Of a DNA stretch of 64,000 nt, positions 46,125 to 58,157 are shown in pieces. Positions within the stretch are counted from its first letter, which is position 1; every line of letters begins with the position of its first letter. The translations under genes and the position numbers were made by a program. The stretch is from Harmonia axyridis (lineage: Eukaryota; Arthropoda; Insecta; Coleoptera; Coccinellidae), in the NCBI RefSeq assembly GCF_914767665.1, contig NC_059502.1, positions 14,198,001 to 14,262,000 of the forward strand, written 5' to 3'. The notes under the pieces were generated by a model. It ran no database searches and had not been told where the DNA came from. It saw only the letters and a program-made list of their open reading frames with translations.

Positions 46125-46990
46125 TAGGGATGCAAGCAAAGTATCGATACTTCGGAAGTATCGATACTTTCGTTTCGATACCAAGTAATTTTGGCATCGA
46201 TACTTTGAATGCGATACTTACTTGGTATCGATACTTCAAATCCGGGTATCGGTTAAGTCAAGCCAAACAGAGACAAGAAAGGAAACCGATGAAGTAGCAA
46301 TGTACTTATCGAATCCTCTGACTCCAATTGATTCAAAAAAGGATCCAGTAAAATATTGGGAGGATACTAAAAATGTATTTCCTAAGCTGTATAAGGTTGG
46401 AATCAAATACATGTGTTTGGTGGCAACCTCGGTTCCATCTGAAAGGCTTTTTTCAAAAGCTGGTGCCACTTTAGTTCAAAATAGAAACAGGCTTCTTGGA
46501 AAACGATTAGGAAAACTGTTGTTTCTAAATTCTATTCCTGAAAGTGAATGGTTTTGAGTTCTAAACTTGTTAATTCATATTTTCATTAATTTTTTTCATT
46601 TCTATTATATACCTACCACATTTTCAGTTTTTTATATTTTTGCAATAAAATTCATAATACTTTAATGAATTTCTTTCTTGCCCACATAAAACATTATAAC
46701 CAAAGGTAAAAAAGAGATGATTTTGAGCAATGAGCAACTTAAATTTAGAATTTCGATGTTTTGATCATTTGAGGAATGAGGTTAGATCTAAATAATAAAT
46801 AATGCAGGATAACTTTCATCATAGAATATGTTATTGTATGTTCTGCGAATTTTGTTTTGAAGTATCGATACTTCGATACTTCATGGTATCGATACTTTTG
46901 AAACAAGTATTCAAGTAGTATCGATACCTTAGTGTGAAGTATCGAATGAGTACATGGTATCGATACCTTCTGGGTATCGTTGCATCCCTA
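46125..46990. mobile_element. hAT-family element with 8-bp target duplication
   Basis: 866 bp bounded by TAGGGATGCAA and TTGCATCCCTA and flanked by an exact 8-bp duplication GGACTGGA (46117-46124 and 46991-46998), diagnostic of hAT transposition. Subterminal regions carry seven TATCGATA palindromes: 46142, 46159, 46226 on the left; 46863, 46887, 46919, 46958 on the right. Inside is only the C-terminal part of a hAT transposase, so it is non-autonomous. Confidence 0.93.
46288..46557 (+). pseudogene. hAT transposase C-terminal dimerisation fragment
   Basis: About 90 readable codons ending in a stop at 46555-46557. It contains DPVKYWEDTKNVFPKLYKVG and the family's signature VPSERLFSKAGATLVQNRNR followed by a LLFLNS segment, which is the hAT (Ac/hobo/Tam3) C-terminal dimerisation domain. 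The catalytic core and BED finger are missing. Confidence 0.88.
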
Positions 46991-46998
46991 GGACTGGA

Positions 46999-47529
46999 TA
47001 TAAACAATTTTAACCTAAAAACCAAATGCACTGCAGAGCATAAAACTTAGCAATTGAAACTCGGGCCACAGTATAAACAAATTTTCTTATCTATTATGTG
47101 CTGAGTAGTGAGGCTTTATCATGATGAAAAATTATCGTATATTTGACACAAAATCGTTAGATTTAAAAAAAAATTGTCGTATAGATATTTTTTCCTCAAT
47201 TAAATTGAAATTCTTCTGAACCTAGAGATTTTAACATAAAATACTTATTTACGAATATATCTGACTTATTAAGGCTAAAAATCACAATAATAAATTTTAG
47301 ATGATCCTTTTTTAAGATAATCCTTTAATATCCTTTAATTTTAATATTTCTTCTTAAATTATTTCTATGGTGGTCCTGCAACCTCAAAATTTTATTTATT
47401 GATACTTGGGAAATATTACAAATTCTAAAAAAATCGGTATATTAACTGCAATGTTCCAAGATTTGAAAAAATCTAATATTCGTTTTCAATAATATATAAC
47501 TAACCATCAGGTATTAAATCCTATAACAA
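46999..47529. promoter_or_regulatory. asrij: Upstream region of asrij
   Basis: AT-rich interval between the hAT element and the asrij start codon. The promoter is presumed to be here; no specific motif can be assigned. Confidence 0.35.
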
Positions 47530-50500
47530 ATGGAAAATTCTCAAAAGGAGGGATTCAAACTGGTAGGTTAAAAAAAAATCAACTAGTTTCTAGGTTGAAT
47601 TAATTTTTTTATACATACAGTACAAGTTCAGTCCCGAAGAGCTGAAAATCATTAAAGAATGTGGAAAGGAAAGTTTCTTCCAGAGGTGCCTTCCCTTGAG
47701 TACTGTCTTAGGACTGGCAACTTATTATGGTGTTAAATCAGGTGAATAGAACAATACAAATTGTTTATTGAAGTATTTCGCATTTCTTAGTAACCCACCA
47801 AAGATAAATTATAATTGAAAATGTTCTATCATGTTCAAATTTGCAAGGATTGCTTAGTTTTTTTTTTAAGGCATGTTTTGTTTTGGTCCTTTAGTTCTCT
47901 TATTTCCATGACCTATAAGATGTCTCTAAAATTTATCAGAAGCATTAGTGGATTATCTGGATTCTATGTGCAATATTAATCCAACAGCAGAATCTCTCAG
48001 TGAAAAATTTTTTTCCTCACTGATGAACTTACTGGGACTTTTCAGTTATAAGTAGAAGCTCTAACTACTTTACTATGTGGAAGAAATAATCGTCATATCT
48101 TTATCCTATGATAAAACATCGAAAAGTCTAATGGTTTTTGAGCACTCATTGCCAGTGGTCTAATTCAATTCTGTTTGCCTAGTTTGTCCATAAGAACAAA
48201 ATCTTTTAAATGGAAAAACCTAGAAACTTGAAATTTTCAGGATAGGTTTGGATTCTGAATGCCTCAGTTAAGTTCTTCTATACAAGAAATCTTACTAGAG
48301 GTTTCCCTAAATATGATCGTTTCAAGTTTTGTTATCCAGATAATTTCAAAAGTACAGAACTGAAGGAGATGAAATTTTGTTCTTAGAAGGAGAATAATAA
48401 TTTCAAGCCTCATGCTTAGTTTTATGTCAATCACATCTTCAGAACCAATAGAATAAATTATAATAAATAAATAAAATAAAAATATTAGTGACAGTGCCGA
48501 CCAAGTTGAAATTTTGCGTATTGCTGCATAATAACAATTTCAAGCTTGATGAAAAATTTCATATCGATCGTGTCATCAGAACCATACAAAATTTTAGCAA
48601 ATTATAAAAAAAAACTTCCGAAATTTCAGTAACAGCAGGTCCTACTAGGTTTAGGTTTTATTTGTCTATATAAAATATTCATTTGAATATTTTTACACAA
48701 TTTCAAACGAACATATCATAACTCCTCATCGAGATAAACTAACCAACAACAATGACATCATAATAAATCACATATCTGTGGCCTCCAAGACCAAAAAGCA
48801 TATGAATGGCGAGCGCTGAAAAGCTCCTGATTCAAATCACTGCTTTTCTCGAATTTTTGGTAGGTATAATATTAAAATCTAATTTATTATTTTTTTGTAT
48901 TGCAATTTTTTTATTTTTTCGAAAATAAGCCAAATATTGTGATTTGTTCTGTTTTTTGTTACTAGTTGTCCAGTGTAATTGACAAAAATTTTATATGAAG
49001 GAATTCAACAATTGACTAGTTAGTGAGACAAACTTGTCTAGTTTTTTGAAAATTCATTTTCACTTTTTTGCGCTATTTTCTTTCAAATCTTTACTTATTG
49101 AAAGATTTTACTTTAAAAAAATTAATTCTCCTCTTCCTGTTGCCAAGTTTGGATCTCTAAATGGTGGTGTCTTTTCTCTTCAATTAGTTATTTTCACTTC
49201 TGAAATATTATTTTTTTTAATATATATGTATATATGGAGAGAGATGGAATATAGATAACTGCTAAAACCAACAAAAATAATTTTTTTTGGAAATCATAGG
49301 TTCTTTAATGTGTTGAATAGTGCTTTCTTATTTTTTATTTTTTTATCCAAATATCAAACGAAAATGCTTTACTTTAGGTGTATTCAAAGCTAGTCCTAGG
49401 TTTGGAGCTGCTCCTAAGGTCATAGTAGCTGGTTTTGTGGGTTATTTTCTTGGTAAAATTTCATATCAGGCAAAATGTGCAGAACGATTGATGCAATTGC
49501 CAAATAGTCCATATGGGGAATTATTGAGGCAGAGGAAAAAGGGAAATATTCAAAATAGCAGGTAGGCATTTTTAAGACTAAGATTTAGATGACTGTGTAT
49601 TATTTATATATTATTTTTCAGTATAGACGCTGGGTTTGGACCTAGCATGAGCTTAGCTCCTTTTGGAGGCATTTCTAATGCTGAGGTATACCCAGATTCA
49701 AGTTCTAAGACTTTGGATTTAGATACAAGCTCTTCGCCTAACTATAGTGGTTTAGATGATTCATTTAGACCTTCTTTAGATAGTAAGTTGAAAACTTTTA
49801 GAACATCGAATCATTGATTAAAGTCTAAAAAATAAAAAGAAATGAATAAAAGTTTCAACTTGTTTTGAAAGAAACGGAATATTATTTCTCTAATTCTGTG
49901 GTTATTCCGTTCATTCTTCCACATCTTGTAGAACAAAATCGTGCGAGAATATATCAGAAACGCACCGTTTTCATGGTTATATTTCATTATTATATGTTGG
50001 TACTCCGAACTTTCCGCCACGGCTTTATCTGTCAATTCATCAATTTGCCTTAAAGAAATCAGTTCTGCCAACCAACATTTTTCAATGCATAAATCACTAA
50101 ATGATATTTATGGAAATATTTCATTAATTTCAATGAAAATGCAATGAATTAGAGAAAATAATGTATAATACTCGTACAGAAGGCTCATTCTACCACTCGT
50201 TCATTCTAAAACGAGCCACTTCGTGGCTCGTTTTTGAATTTTGAACTCGTGGAAGAATATCAATGCCTTCTGCACTTGTATTATAAATAACTATTTCAGA
50301 TCCAGGTTATGAAGAAGTGGAAATGCCACCTGTTCAAAAGCATGTTACTACATATGATGAATTAAGAACACAAAACAGAGAAGAATATGTGCAGAAACGT
50401 ACAGGAACTTACAAGTGAGTTATTGGGTTTAGCAATTTTTTATTCTTTATTTAGAAAACTAATCAAGAAAAAAATTCAAAACTTTGAAATTAGGGTAGGT

Positions 50501-53500
50501 AATTATATCACGATTTTATATAAAAATGATGTTTTCGTTTTTTTTTTTCAAATTATGGTATTCTATTGGAAAACCCAAGTATTAAAGTGAGGTATTTTGT
50601 ATTGAATTCCTATGAAAATATACCATTTTGTGAGTTGCTATACATCAATTTCAAGATTTGATATAAATGGGAGACAACATACTACATCTAAGTACTTCGT
50701 TCGATTTGTCATATTCACATTAGATTGTATTGTTCTGCCACTGCAGCTATTAGTGCTGCACCCATTCCATTCCCATCTTCAGATAGTTTCAATTCAAATT
50801 GTATACCAGGATCAACTAGGTGGTTGATTTTTTCAACCAATAAATTGTGAAAATGTGGATGATATCTATAAACTGATCCATCTATCCCAACAGTCACTAC
50901 TTTCTCACCTATTTTGTTGAGGAGTGCAGAAATACCACTTGCAACCAAATATGCTGCTCTTTTAGAAATACTTTCACAAATGAATCTGAAACATGTGAAA
51001 TATTCACAGAAATGTTAAGAATATAAGGTGGTCCATATAGAGTACCATTTGAAAGTTTTCAATGAATTTTAGTTAGTTTTGTGGGAAGAATAGAATATTT
51101 TATGAGGCAGTAAAGTGTCTTGTTAGATTGTCAGATTCGAAATGATTGAAAGATAACATCAAACACATAAATTAGAGTTGCAATAGAGTAGTATCGGAAC
51201 TCTATGGTTCAATCAGCTGCTGGGAGTATTTGTTGAGATAAAAGAGGAAATAATAAACTGTAGTATAGAATTTATAGTGTAGAATCAAAAGTTCATGTTT
51301 TTGTTATAGCAGGAGAACATTTTTTCAAAAATATCTTAAACAATTTAGATTATTGTTATTTTCTCCGTGGTATTCAGCAATTCTGAATGTATACCGAATT
51401 CTCACCTTACATTAATATAGTCTTGTTCAGTAGCTTGTTTTAAGCCTAATTCTTCAAGTATTTCTATGCAGTTGGTGTATGTGCCAAATCGATCTGATTC
51501 AATATCAGAAACATATTTAGTGATGAATCTATCCCTTGTGAATAAGAGATCAGAACCATGGCCTTTGAAGAGAAGACCGTCCTTGGTGAATTTTTCTAAG
51601 ATTAAACGAACTAGTTCACCCATATACATTCCTGAAATATGAAGAAATAAACAGATATTGCTATGATGACATGATGATGATTTTTCTATGACTAGATATA
51701 TGAAATTATTTTCTCCAATCTGAAAATGAAAATTTTTTTTTGTTGAAAATATCACCTGATATCATTTTCTCATGTAACTGCTTCCCAGGGTTTACAGTAT
51801 GTTCGTCAATCTCTTTGTCGAAAGAAGTCCGAATGAAGTCTAAACTTCCATCATCTCCAAATGCACCCCATTCGCAGTTTATCAAAACATTTCCGGATCC
51901 CATGTTGACTCCATCGAATAGCTCAGCATTAGATTGCTTTTCAAGGTAGCACGCATTGCTGCCAGTGCTAACTATTACACCAATTCGGGCATTTGGATTT
52001 TGAAAAGCTGAACTTATGAGGGTACCAGTAGTATCGTTGATAATTGCTCGTACTCTGACGTGCCCTTGGAAAAAAAATTGATTTTAATATTTAATGAGGT
52101 CGTACAAGGTGAGTCCAAAAATTGTACATAAAATTTAACTATAGATTTCTCTTTTCAAATAAAACACTTTTTTTATTTACCATTTTTTGAAATTCGGTAC
52201 GTGTGAAAAGAAACAGGCTTTTAAAGTTCCCCAAACAAAATGTTATTCCTTTCTAGCTCTAATATGATCTTTCAGAATGAAATTCATTTTAGTATCAAGT
52301 TTTCTATAACTGAGAGACATGTTCTCTATGATCCATAAAACTATGCGAAATAAGCAAAAAGAAAGCAATCGAAGATAATCCAAAATCACAACATGTTAAC
52401 TTTCTATCACTATTTATTTTGTGGCAAACGATAAAAAATGAAGTATTACGTTATCGGTCGTGTCCACATTAAAAGGCCAGGAGTGCATTAGCCCATTGTC
52501 AAACTTGTAACATTGTTAACCTTCGAGATAGAATATAGAAGGAGTCGACATCACGTGACTTAAAACGGTACCAGTACGCCATTTTGGATATAGATCTCAG
52601 TTAACTTTTGACCAATAACATTTCATAGTAGTGAACAGATCCGTATTCACAAGTTTTGCATATCTGCATATCCATCTTCTCCATACTCTAAATATATCAA
52701 AATTTATATGGCAGGATATGTTGTATATTATTTGAAACAAAAACTTGTTTGTGAACCATGCTTGGACTGTTTAAAAAGTAATGAACACGGTTTATTTTCG
52801 TATTCCTTCGTGAAAGGTTACTTAATCCGACCCTGATCTTTCCCCCACTCTAGTAATAGAATTAGCCCTGCCTAGTGGACACATTTTTTCTAGCACGATA
52901 ACAGCTCATAGCGCCTCCTTCGATTCTATCTCGATGATTTTAACTGAGCTTTCACTTGGTAATTGAAAAAAGTGTATTACCAGATAAGAGGAATCTCCCC
53001 CCCTCTTTTTTTGAAGCTGGCATCGCCACTGATCAGTGTGACCAGATTTAGTAGAAATCTACTTTTTTAGTAGATTTTTCGCATTTTCATGGAGTTTTTA
53101 GTAGGAAGAAATCTTTTGGTAGATTTTAGTAGATTTTGGTAGTTTTAAAAAATATAACCGAGACGGTTGGGAATATGGAAATTCGGATGTCTAGACTGTT
53201 CCTATGAATCAATTCATTGTTCATTCTCATTGAGGTTCTACATTCTACGTGTTTCTAGAAGAACGTATCTACTTAAACATAATAAAATCATAAAACTTCT
53301 TTGGTGGCTGTCGGCTGAGAATAAATACGAAGAATGATGGAATATCCGAAGGGTGTCTCATTAAAAACAGATGGTGTGTAAACTTCCGTTGAAAATATAC
53401 CATTATCTCACATTTAGTATTCTATTCAGTGGAAAAAAATATGTCTAACTGGAATTTCATCGACAAATTTGGGTGGCTGCATATTTCAGATTTCGAATGC

Positions 53501-56500
53501 CAAATGCAAGAGAATATTTTCTGCTGAAAACAAAAAATAGAAACAGCATTATTAAAAAATGCTAAAGAAGGACTTAAAGAGATAGGTGATTGTTGTTGTT
53601 TTCAACCTACAAAAAATATGCTCGATTCGATAGATAGTGAAAATTTATATATGGATGTTAAAGACGATGATTTGACTGCAGATTGATACTGATTTTTGAA
53701 TTATTTTTTTTATGTTCAACGGTAGTATTTCATTTCTTTATTTAATGTTATTTTTATTCGAAATATTTTAGTTTTTATTTCTATTTATATCCTTTTGTTT
53801 ATTTAAATATATAAATTTGTTCGTTTATATTTGCTATTTTGATCCTATTTGTTTTTGTTCCGTTTTTTTTCCTTTTTTTTGTCGTTTAAATTTTGAAATA
53901 AAATCTTGTTTGATTTTCGAATCTGTACGCATCTGTACTGTTTATCCTATTCATGAAGTTAAATTTAAGCAAAAGAGACAGTAGAATAAAGTGTATTCTG
54001 AATAATGTTTAAATCTAATGCAGCGGAATCTGTGAAATTTTGTCAAAAATATGTTAGTAGATTTTTAGTAGATTTCTGAACGGTGTTGGTAGATTTTTAG
54101 TGGATTTCTGCGGCAAGTTTAGTAGATTCACCATATTTCAATCTGGTCACGCTGCCACTGATGGAAAGTAGACCTCAATCGATTATATTACCAGATGTGT
54201 CATACCTTCAATACCTCTCCTATTGATGGCAGCTTGAAGTAATTCAACAACATCATATCCTGTTGTATATGTACAGTTAAATCCTTTGGTCCATCTTCTC
54301 AGTATACCGGACGTCAAACTTTTCTGTATCAAGGGAAAACCAAATGTAAAACCTAGAGGTAGGGTTTCGGTCAGAAGATTCTCTTCTTTCATGAATTTAT
54401 ATAGACAGTCAGCCACATGATCGAACAAATGCTCTCCAGAACCAAGCTTTATATGTTTGGGTATTGCAAAAAGTTTGGATCGCATCTCGAAGCTTTCTCT
54501 ACTCAGTTCCACCAAAAGCACTCTGAAAAGGTTTAAATTGTTCTAATAATTATATTCCGACTATATACAGTCCAGCCGAATATTTCCTCAAATATGAGTT
54601 TTTCTGAAAAACGCATTTTTTTTTTTGGGTATGAACATCTTACTATTACAAGTTTCCTTAAGCTGGATGACAATTTAATTAATGAGGAAATCTTAAATGG
54701 TGATAGTTCACGAGTTAATCATAATTTTGAAGATTTTGTAATTCTATTCGTGAACATACTAAAACATTTTCAATTCAATGGGTGAAGAATTTCAAGTCGC
54801 CTTCTACACGAATTTTAATTAACAAGATGTTCCAATTTCCTATCATTAATTTCTCAACAGTTAATTTGTTCAACATTTTGTCTTATAAAGGGTCGTGTTT
54901 TAGACTTTGCTGCGAAACGAATGCCAAACAATAGATATTTCAAAGGGATTACCAGCACGTGGTTTTCCGTGTATCAGTCAAACATTAGGTACCTATTAAT
55001 TTCCCCTCTGGCACTCCTGCGATGATCAAACTTTGTACTGTGTACGAAGTTATACATTCACTTTATCTTCTTTCTTCTTACGAAACATATAAGTAGAGGG
55101 CAGCACTGTACAATGGTCGATTTTTTAAAAAAAATTATAGTATTACCACTTTTGTAATGTAAGGTTTTTTTCACGAATACTTCAAAAATATATCACTGTA
55201 CATTGAACATATCATCAATTCTTCCGCGAAAAACGAAAAGTTATCAACTTTTTTTCATTCTTAAATTAAAATTATTGTCCTTCCACAATGTAGATTATTG
55301 TTTAAAGAAGAACCCCCATTAAAATCGGTGATTTTAAGAGGTGAAATCTATAATTCTGTTTTGAACTGAACAGTCACATGGTGGTATTCCCTCTTAAGTT
55401 TAGCCTATTCATAGAGTTCCCAACCTTTCAAGTCATTTGTAACTGGACCCCTTCTGATGTTTAAGATTCTTAGGGGGATGCCACTCACTTAAGAGGATTA
55501 TCATATACCAAGAATTTGCAATCTTCAAGTAAAAATTGACCTCTCAGTGCTACCACATCCTTGCATAATACACTTCTTTATTTTATTCTTTTTTCTACAT
55601 TCATTCATTTATTGAACTATATTCAGTGGAAAAAGAAGTTCTTTATTGCACTAGTGCAATAAAGTTTTTATTGCACTCAACTTTCATTCTACTTCAACGT
55701 GCTGTCATCATGACAAACAAATATTTCAGCGTGAAGGAAATAACGATGTACAGTTACCAAGTACTAGTACGTTTACAGCAGTAACAAATCAAGAAGTGGA
55801 TTTAAAAAGTACTTCATTACGAAATATTCATATTGAAAATTGCACCAATTGTTCATTCACCTTCAACATTGAGGGTAAAAATAAAGTTTGAGTTAAATTC
55901 TTCGTAACGTATTAGTTCCTGTTTCAATGCAAATCGATATTAATAGAAAGTATTCAAGTTGCGCTTTTCATTTTCCTACACCTAGTGCCGCACCTCAATA
56001 AATCATTTTTTGCTTTTTGCATGAACGTAGAAAAAATGTTGTATGCAACTCGTGCAAAAATTGTTTATTGCACTCGACGTGAAATTGTCCGACGAGGCCG
56101 TTAGGCCGAGTTGGACAACACGTTGAGTGCAATAAACAATTTTTGCACTTGTTGCATAAATAACTATTGGTTTATAGAAAGCCGTATGGATGATTTATTA
56201 TCGATATTAGGTTGTCTTATTGAATTTTTCATATTTAAGCACTTTGTACAAGGCGGTGGCTACAAAGCATTTTGCGCAATTCAAGATTGGCAAGAATAGC
56301 TAACCTCAAAAATGTTCCACTTAAATCCAGGGCCAGACATTTGCCTTCTTCATTTCCTGTAGGCAGGTCCTGCACATATGTCACATAGCATTTCACAACA
56401 GCTGCGTCATGGGTATTTTTGGCCAGTCCTTTATTCACGTCTATCAAAAATCTACGTTGTATTTCTACTAAAGTTCTATCACTCAGGTAGAAGTCTCTCA

Positions 56501-57514
56501 ATTTTTCCCTTATCTTCGGTGAAACCACCGGTCTCATCTTGTTGCATTTCAGATATTCTTTGGAATCGACAGGTATGGAACCTCTTGGAGGTTTCTGAAC
56601 ATCACTTGGTCGACAGCTTTCCATCATTTCAGCATTGCAAAAATAGAACAGGAATATTATGGCCGTAAGGGGAAGATATATACGTAAAATAAGATGCATT
56701 TTGTAGGTTTTCGTACTTGAAATTTAGGAAATGAAATGACATTGAATTTTGTGAGATGTCAACCTTAGATATTATATATCTTTGCATAGATGTGCTCTTA
56801 GGTAGTTTGAATGTTTGGTTGTTTTTAAGAGCTGATCTAAAGAAACAGAGCTCTTTTGTGATTATTCTTGGAAAAATGTAACACTTAAATTTTATTTTAT
56901 ATTATATTTAATGTGTACACATTTCAATATTCCAACAGAGAACTTCTTCATATCTTTAGAGTTGCGAGCTCCACTAACTAATGATAGAACTGAATCTTTA
57001 ACCTTAGACACTCTACCTATTGGTCTATCTCTAATATAGTAATATAGAGTACATTAGACCACAGACTATTAATTGATTTTAAGCAGTTAACCTAAAACTA
57101 ATCAACAAAATGAATATTGGTGTCGCCATCTATATTAGGTAGAATTGTGTATGAGAATAATTTGTCCAAATATTTGTGATTTTGGAATATTGAGATGAAA
57201 ATGCTCTGAAACCATTGAAAGGACCAAACCAAGATACCTCCGCATGTTTTGAATAATGAATAAACCATAAATAAAAACCAATAATAAACCAAGAATTGTA
57301 CATACATTACATACAATAACAATAAAGTTATTGTTCCTATAGAGACTTTACTTTTCACTTCTTCAATGACTTCTAATTTTTTTACTGTTTGAATATCATT
57401 TCATATTTTTATAGGGAGGCTCCAAAACCTGCTCCTTCTTATCAATCTATTCCAAGACCAACGCCAAGTGGTACAACTGGAAAGAACAAATATGGCGATG
57501 ATGTGATGGAGTGA
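47530..57514 (+). CDS. asrij: Asrij / OCIA domain-containing protein 1 (six coding exons)
   Basis: Endosomal/mitochondrial membrane protein implicated in fly blood-cell homeostasis and JAK/STAT signalling. Exons: 47530-47562, 47621-47741, 49378-49561, 49622-49782, 50300-50414, 57415-57514; 237 residues with all phases consistent. The OCIA domain (about 12-105) reads YKFSPEELKIIKECGKESFF, LPLSTVLGLATYYGV and FGAAPKVIVAGFVGYFLGKISY, giving two membrane-seeking helices, then CAERLMQLPNSPYGELLRQR. The rest is a Ser/Pro-rich tail with TTYDELRTQNREEY and a KYGDDVME terminus. Poly(A) signal AATAAA at 57584-57589. The 7-kb last intron (50415-57414) houses a hexokinase gene on the other strand. Confidence 0.93.
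47742..49377. other. asrij intron 2
   Basis: AT-rich intron, no gene or clear repeat recognised. Confidence 0.45.
50164..50286. repeat. Hairpin element next to asrij exon 5
   Basis: The outer arms TATAATACTCGTACAGAAGGC and GCCTTCTGCACTTGTATTATA pair with three mismatches. The centre is a perfect 12-bp stem AAAACGAGCCAC with a TTC loop (50208-50234). The right edge is followed by ATAAATAACTAT, as in another hairpin at 56.04-56.17 kb, and lies 13 bases from the exon 5 acceptor. Confidence 0.75.
50715..56699 (-). CDS. Hexokinase with N-terminal signal peptide (five exons)
   Basis: ATP-dependent glucose phosphorylation, first step of glycolysis. Exons on the minus strand: 56699-56305, 54522-54206, 52064-51756, 51631-51406, 50985-50715; 505 residues, phases consistent. 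Hexokinase landmarks: VQDLPTGNEEGK, phosphate loop LALDLSGTFLRVLLVEL (125-129 DLSGT where most family members have DLGGTNFR), LPLGFTFGFP, WTKGFN with Lys211, catalytic Asp248 in INDTTGT, NCEWGAFGDDG, NPGKQLHEKMISGMYMGELVR, and the C-terminal GSVYRYHPHF and GNGMGAALIAAV. It begins MHLILRIYLPLTAIIFLFYF, a classical signal peptide with a cleavage-like CNA at 21-23, unusual for this cytosolic enzyme. Met25/Met26 (ATG at 56627) could start a cytosolic form. It lies entirely inside the last asrij intron, antisense. Confidence 0.92.
52065..53033. other. Hexokinase intron 2, left part
   Basis: AT-rich intron with no recognised gene. It runs up to the hAT insertion at 53034. Confidence 0.45.
53034..54154. 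mobile_element. hAT-like element in hexokinase intron 2, 8-bp target duplication
   Basis: 1121 bp with ends CAGTGTGACCAGATT and AATCTGGTCACGCTG (one mismatch) and an exact 8-bp flanking duplication CCACTGAT at 53026-53033 and 54155-54162. Subterminal TTTAGTAGA/TCTACTAAA words are repeated many times on both sides. The interior (about 53450-53690) has only scraps of open frame, so it is non-autonomous. Confidence 0.92.
55640..56168. mobile_element. Hairpin-rich element in hexokinase intron 1
   Basis: TTTATTGCAC words occur in both orientations at 55642-55676 and 56062-56151. The block 56038-56168 folds back: GTGCAAAAATTGTTTATTGC (56053) pairs with its near-complement at 56130-56149 around a GTCCGACGAGG/GAGTTGGAC centre. 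It ends GCATAAATAACTAT like the hairpin by asrij exon 5. A 53-codon coding-like segment lies between the two hairpin zones. Boundaries are uncertain. Confidence 0.5.
55730..55891 (+). CDS. Orphan 53-codon open segment, possibly a terminal exon of an element protein
   Basis: Preceded by an ATATTTCAG acceptor-like motif (AG at 55728-55729). It reads REGNNDVQLPSTSTFTAVTN, then a LRNIHIENCTNCSFTFNIEG ending and a stop at 55889-55891. The composition (Asn/Thr/Cys-rich, balanced codons) is unlike the surrounding intron noise. No family recognised. It could be the 3' exon of a protein carried by the hairpin-rich element. Confidence 0.3.
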   Translation, partial: REGNNDVQLPSTSTFTAVTNQEVDLKSTSLRNIHIENCTNCSFTFNIEGKNKV

Positions 57515-58014
57515 TGTAGATTAAAAGTATGATGTTGAAGAATTGTAGTAGTTATGGAATTGAAATTTATGTATCTTTTTTGGAATAAACATAATATAAG
57601 TTGTTATTATTGAGAATATTACTTGGGTAACCTACCCTACCCCGTATGCTCCATTGCTCCAGATGCTTTATGGAATTATCGTACCTGCCTAGATTAGATT
57701 AGATTTAATCAAAGAGGTTCCGTTTCACTGCGACCTAAAGGTCTATTGTGTCCCCCATCAAAGCTATTCTCTCGGTGATTTACAGCCCGTCTTCCAGTTC
57801 CAGAGTTCTAATGAACTCCAATATCTGGGATGGCTTCAAGGAGGCTAATTCTTCACTTCTACAAGTTTGGTGTCCAAAGCAGATTATGCGTTGGCTAGCG
57901 ATGGCAATGCGTGAATATGATGAAAACAAGTAGTCATGTAGTTAGAAGAAATGAAAAATTTCTTCGTGCAAACAAAAAGAAAAAAGACTGGTGATGGGAA
58001 AGAAGAAATAGGTA
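57515..58014. other. asrij 3' UTR and downstream sequence
   Basis: Poly(A) signal at 57584-57589, then unassigned sequence. 57690-57780 has an (ATTAG)n-like stretch followed by a GC-richer piece that may be the 3' end of an old retroelement. Confidence 0.4.
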
Positions 58015-58157
58015 TACAGGGTGGCCACTTTTTTAATGGGATTGTGTTGGTAACTTTTAAACCATAAGAGTTAGAAGGTCGGTCAAATGGAGAAAAAGTT
58101 GCTCTTATGGTTTAAAAGTTACCAATACAATCCCATTAAAAAAGTGTCCATCCTGTA
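58015..58157. mobile_element. 143-bp fold-back element
   Basis: Begins TACAGGGTGGCCACTTTTTT and ends AAAAAAGTGTCCATCCTGTA. The arms pair almost throughout (GGTAACTTTTAAACCATAAG against CTTATGGTTTAAAAGTTACC). It has the same termini as the 664/676-bp elements near TGS1 but unrelated arms. Confidence 0.85.
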
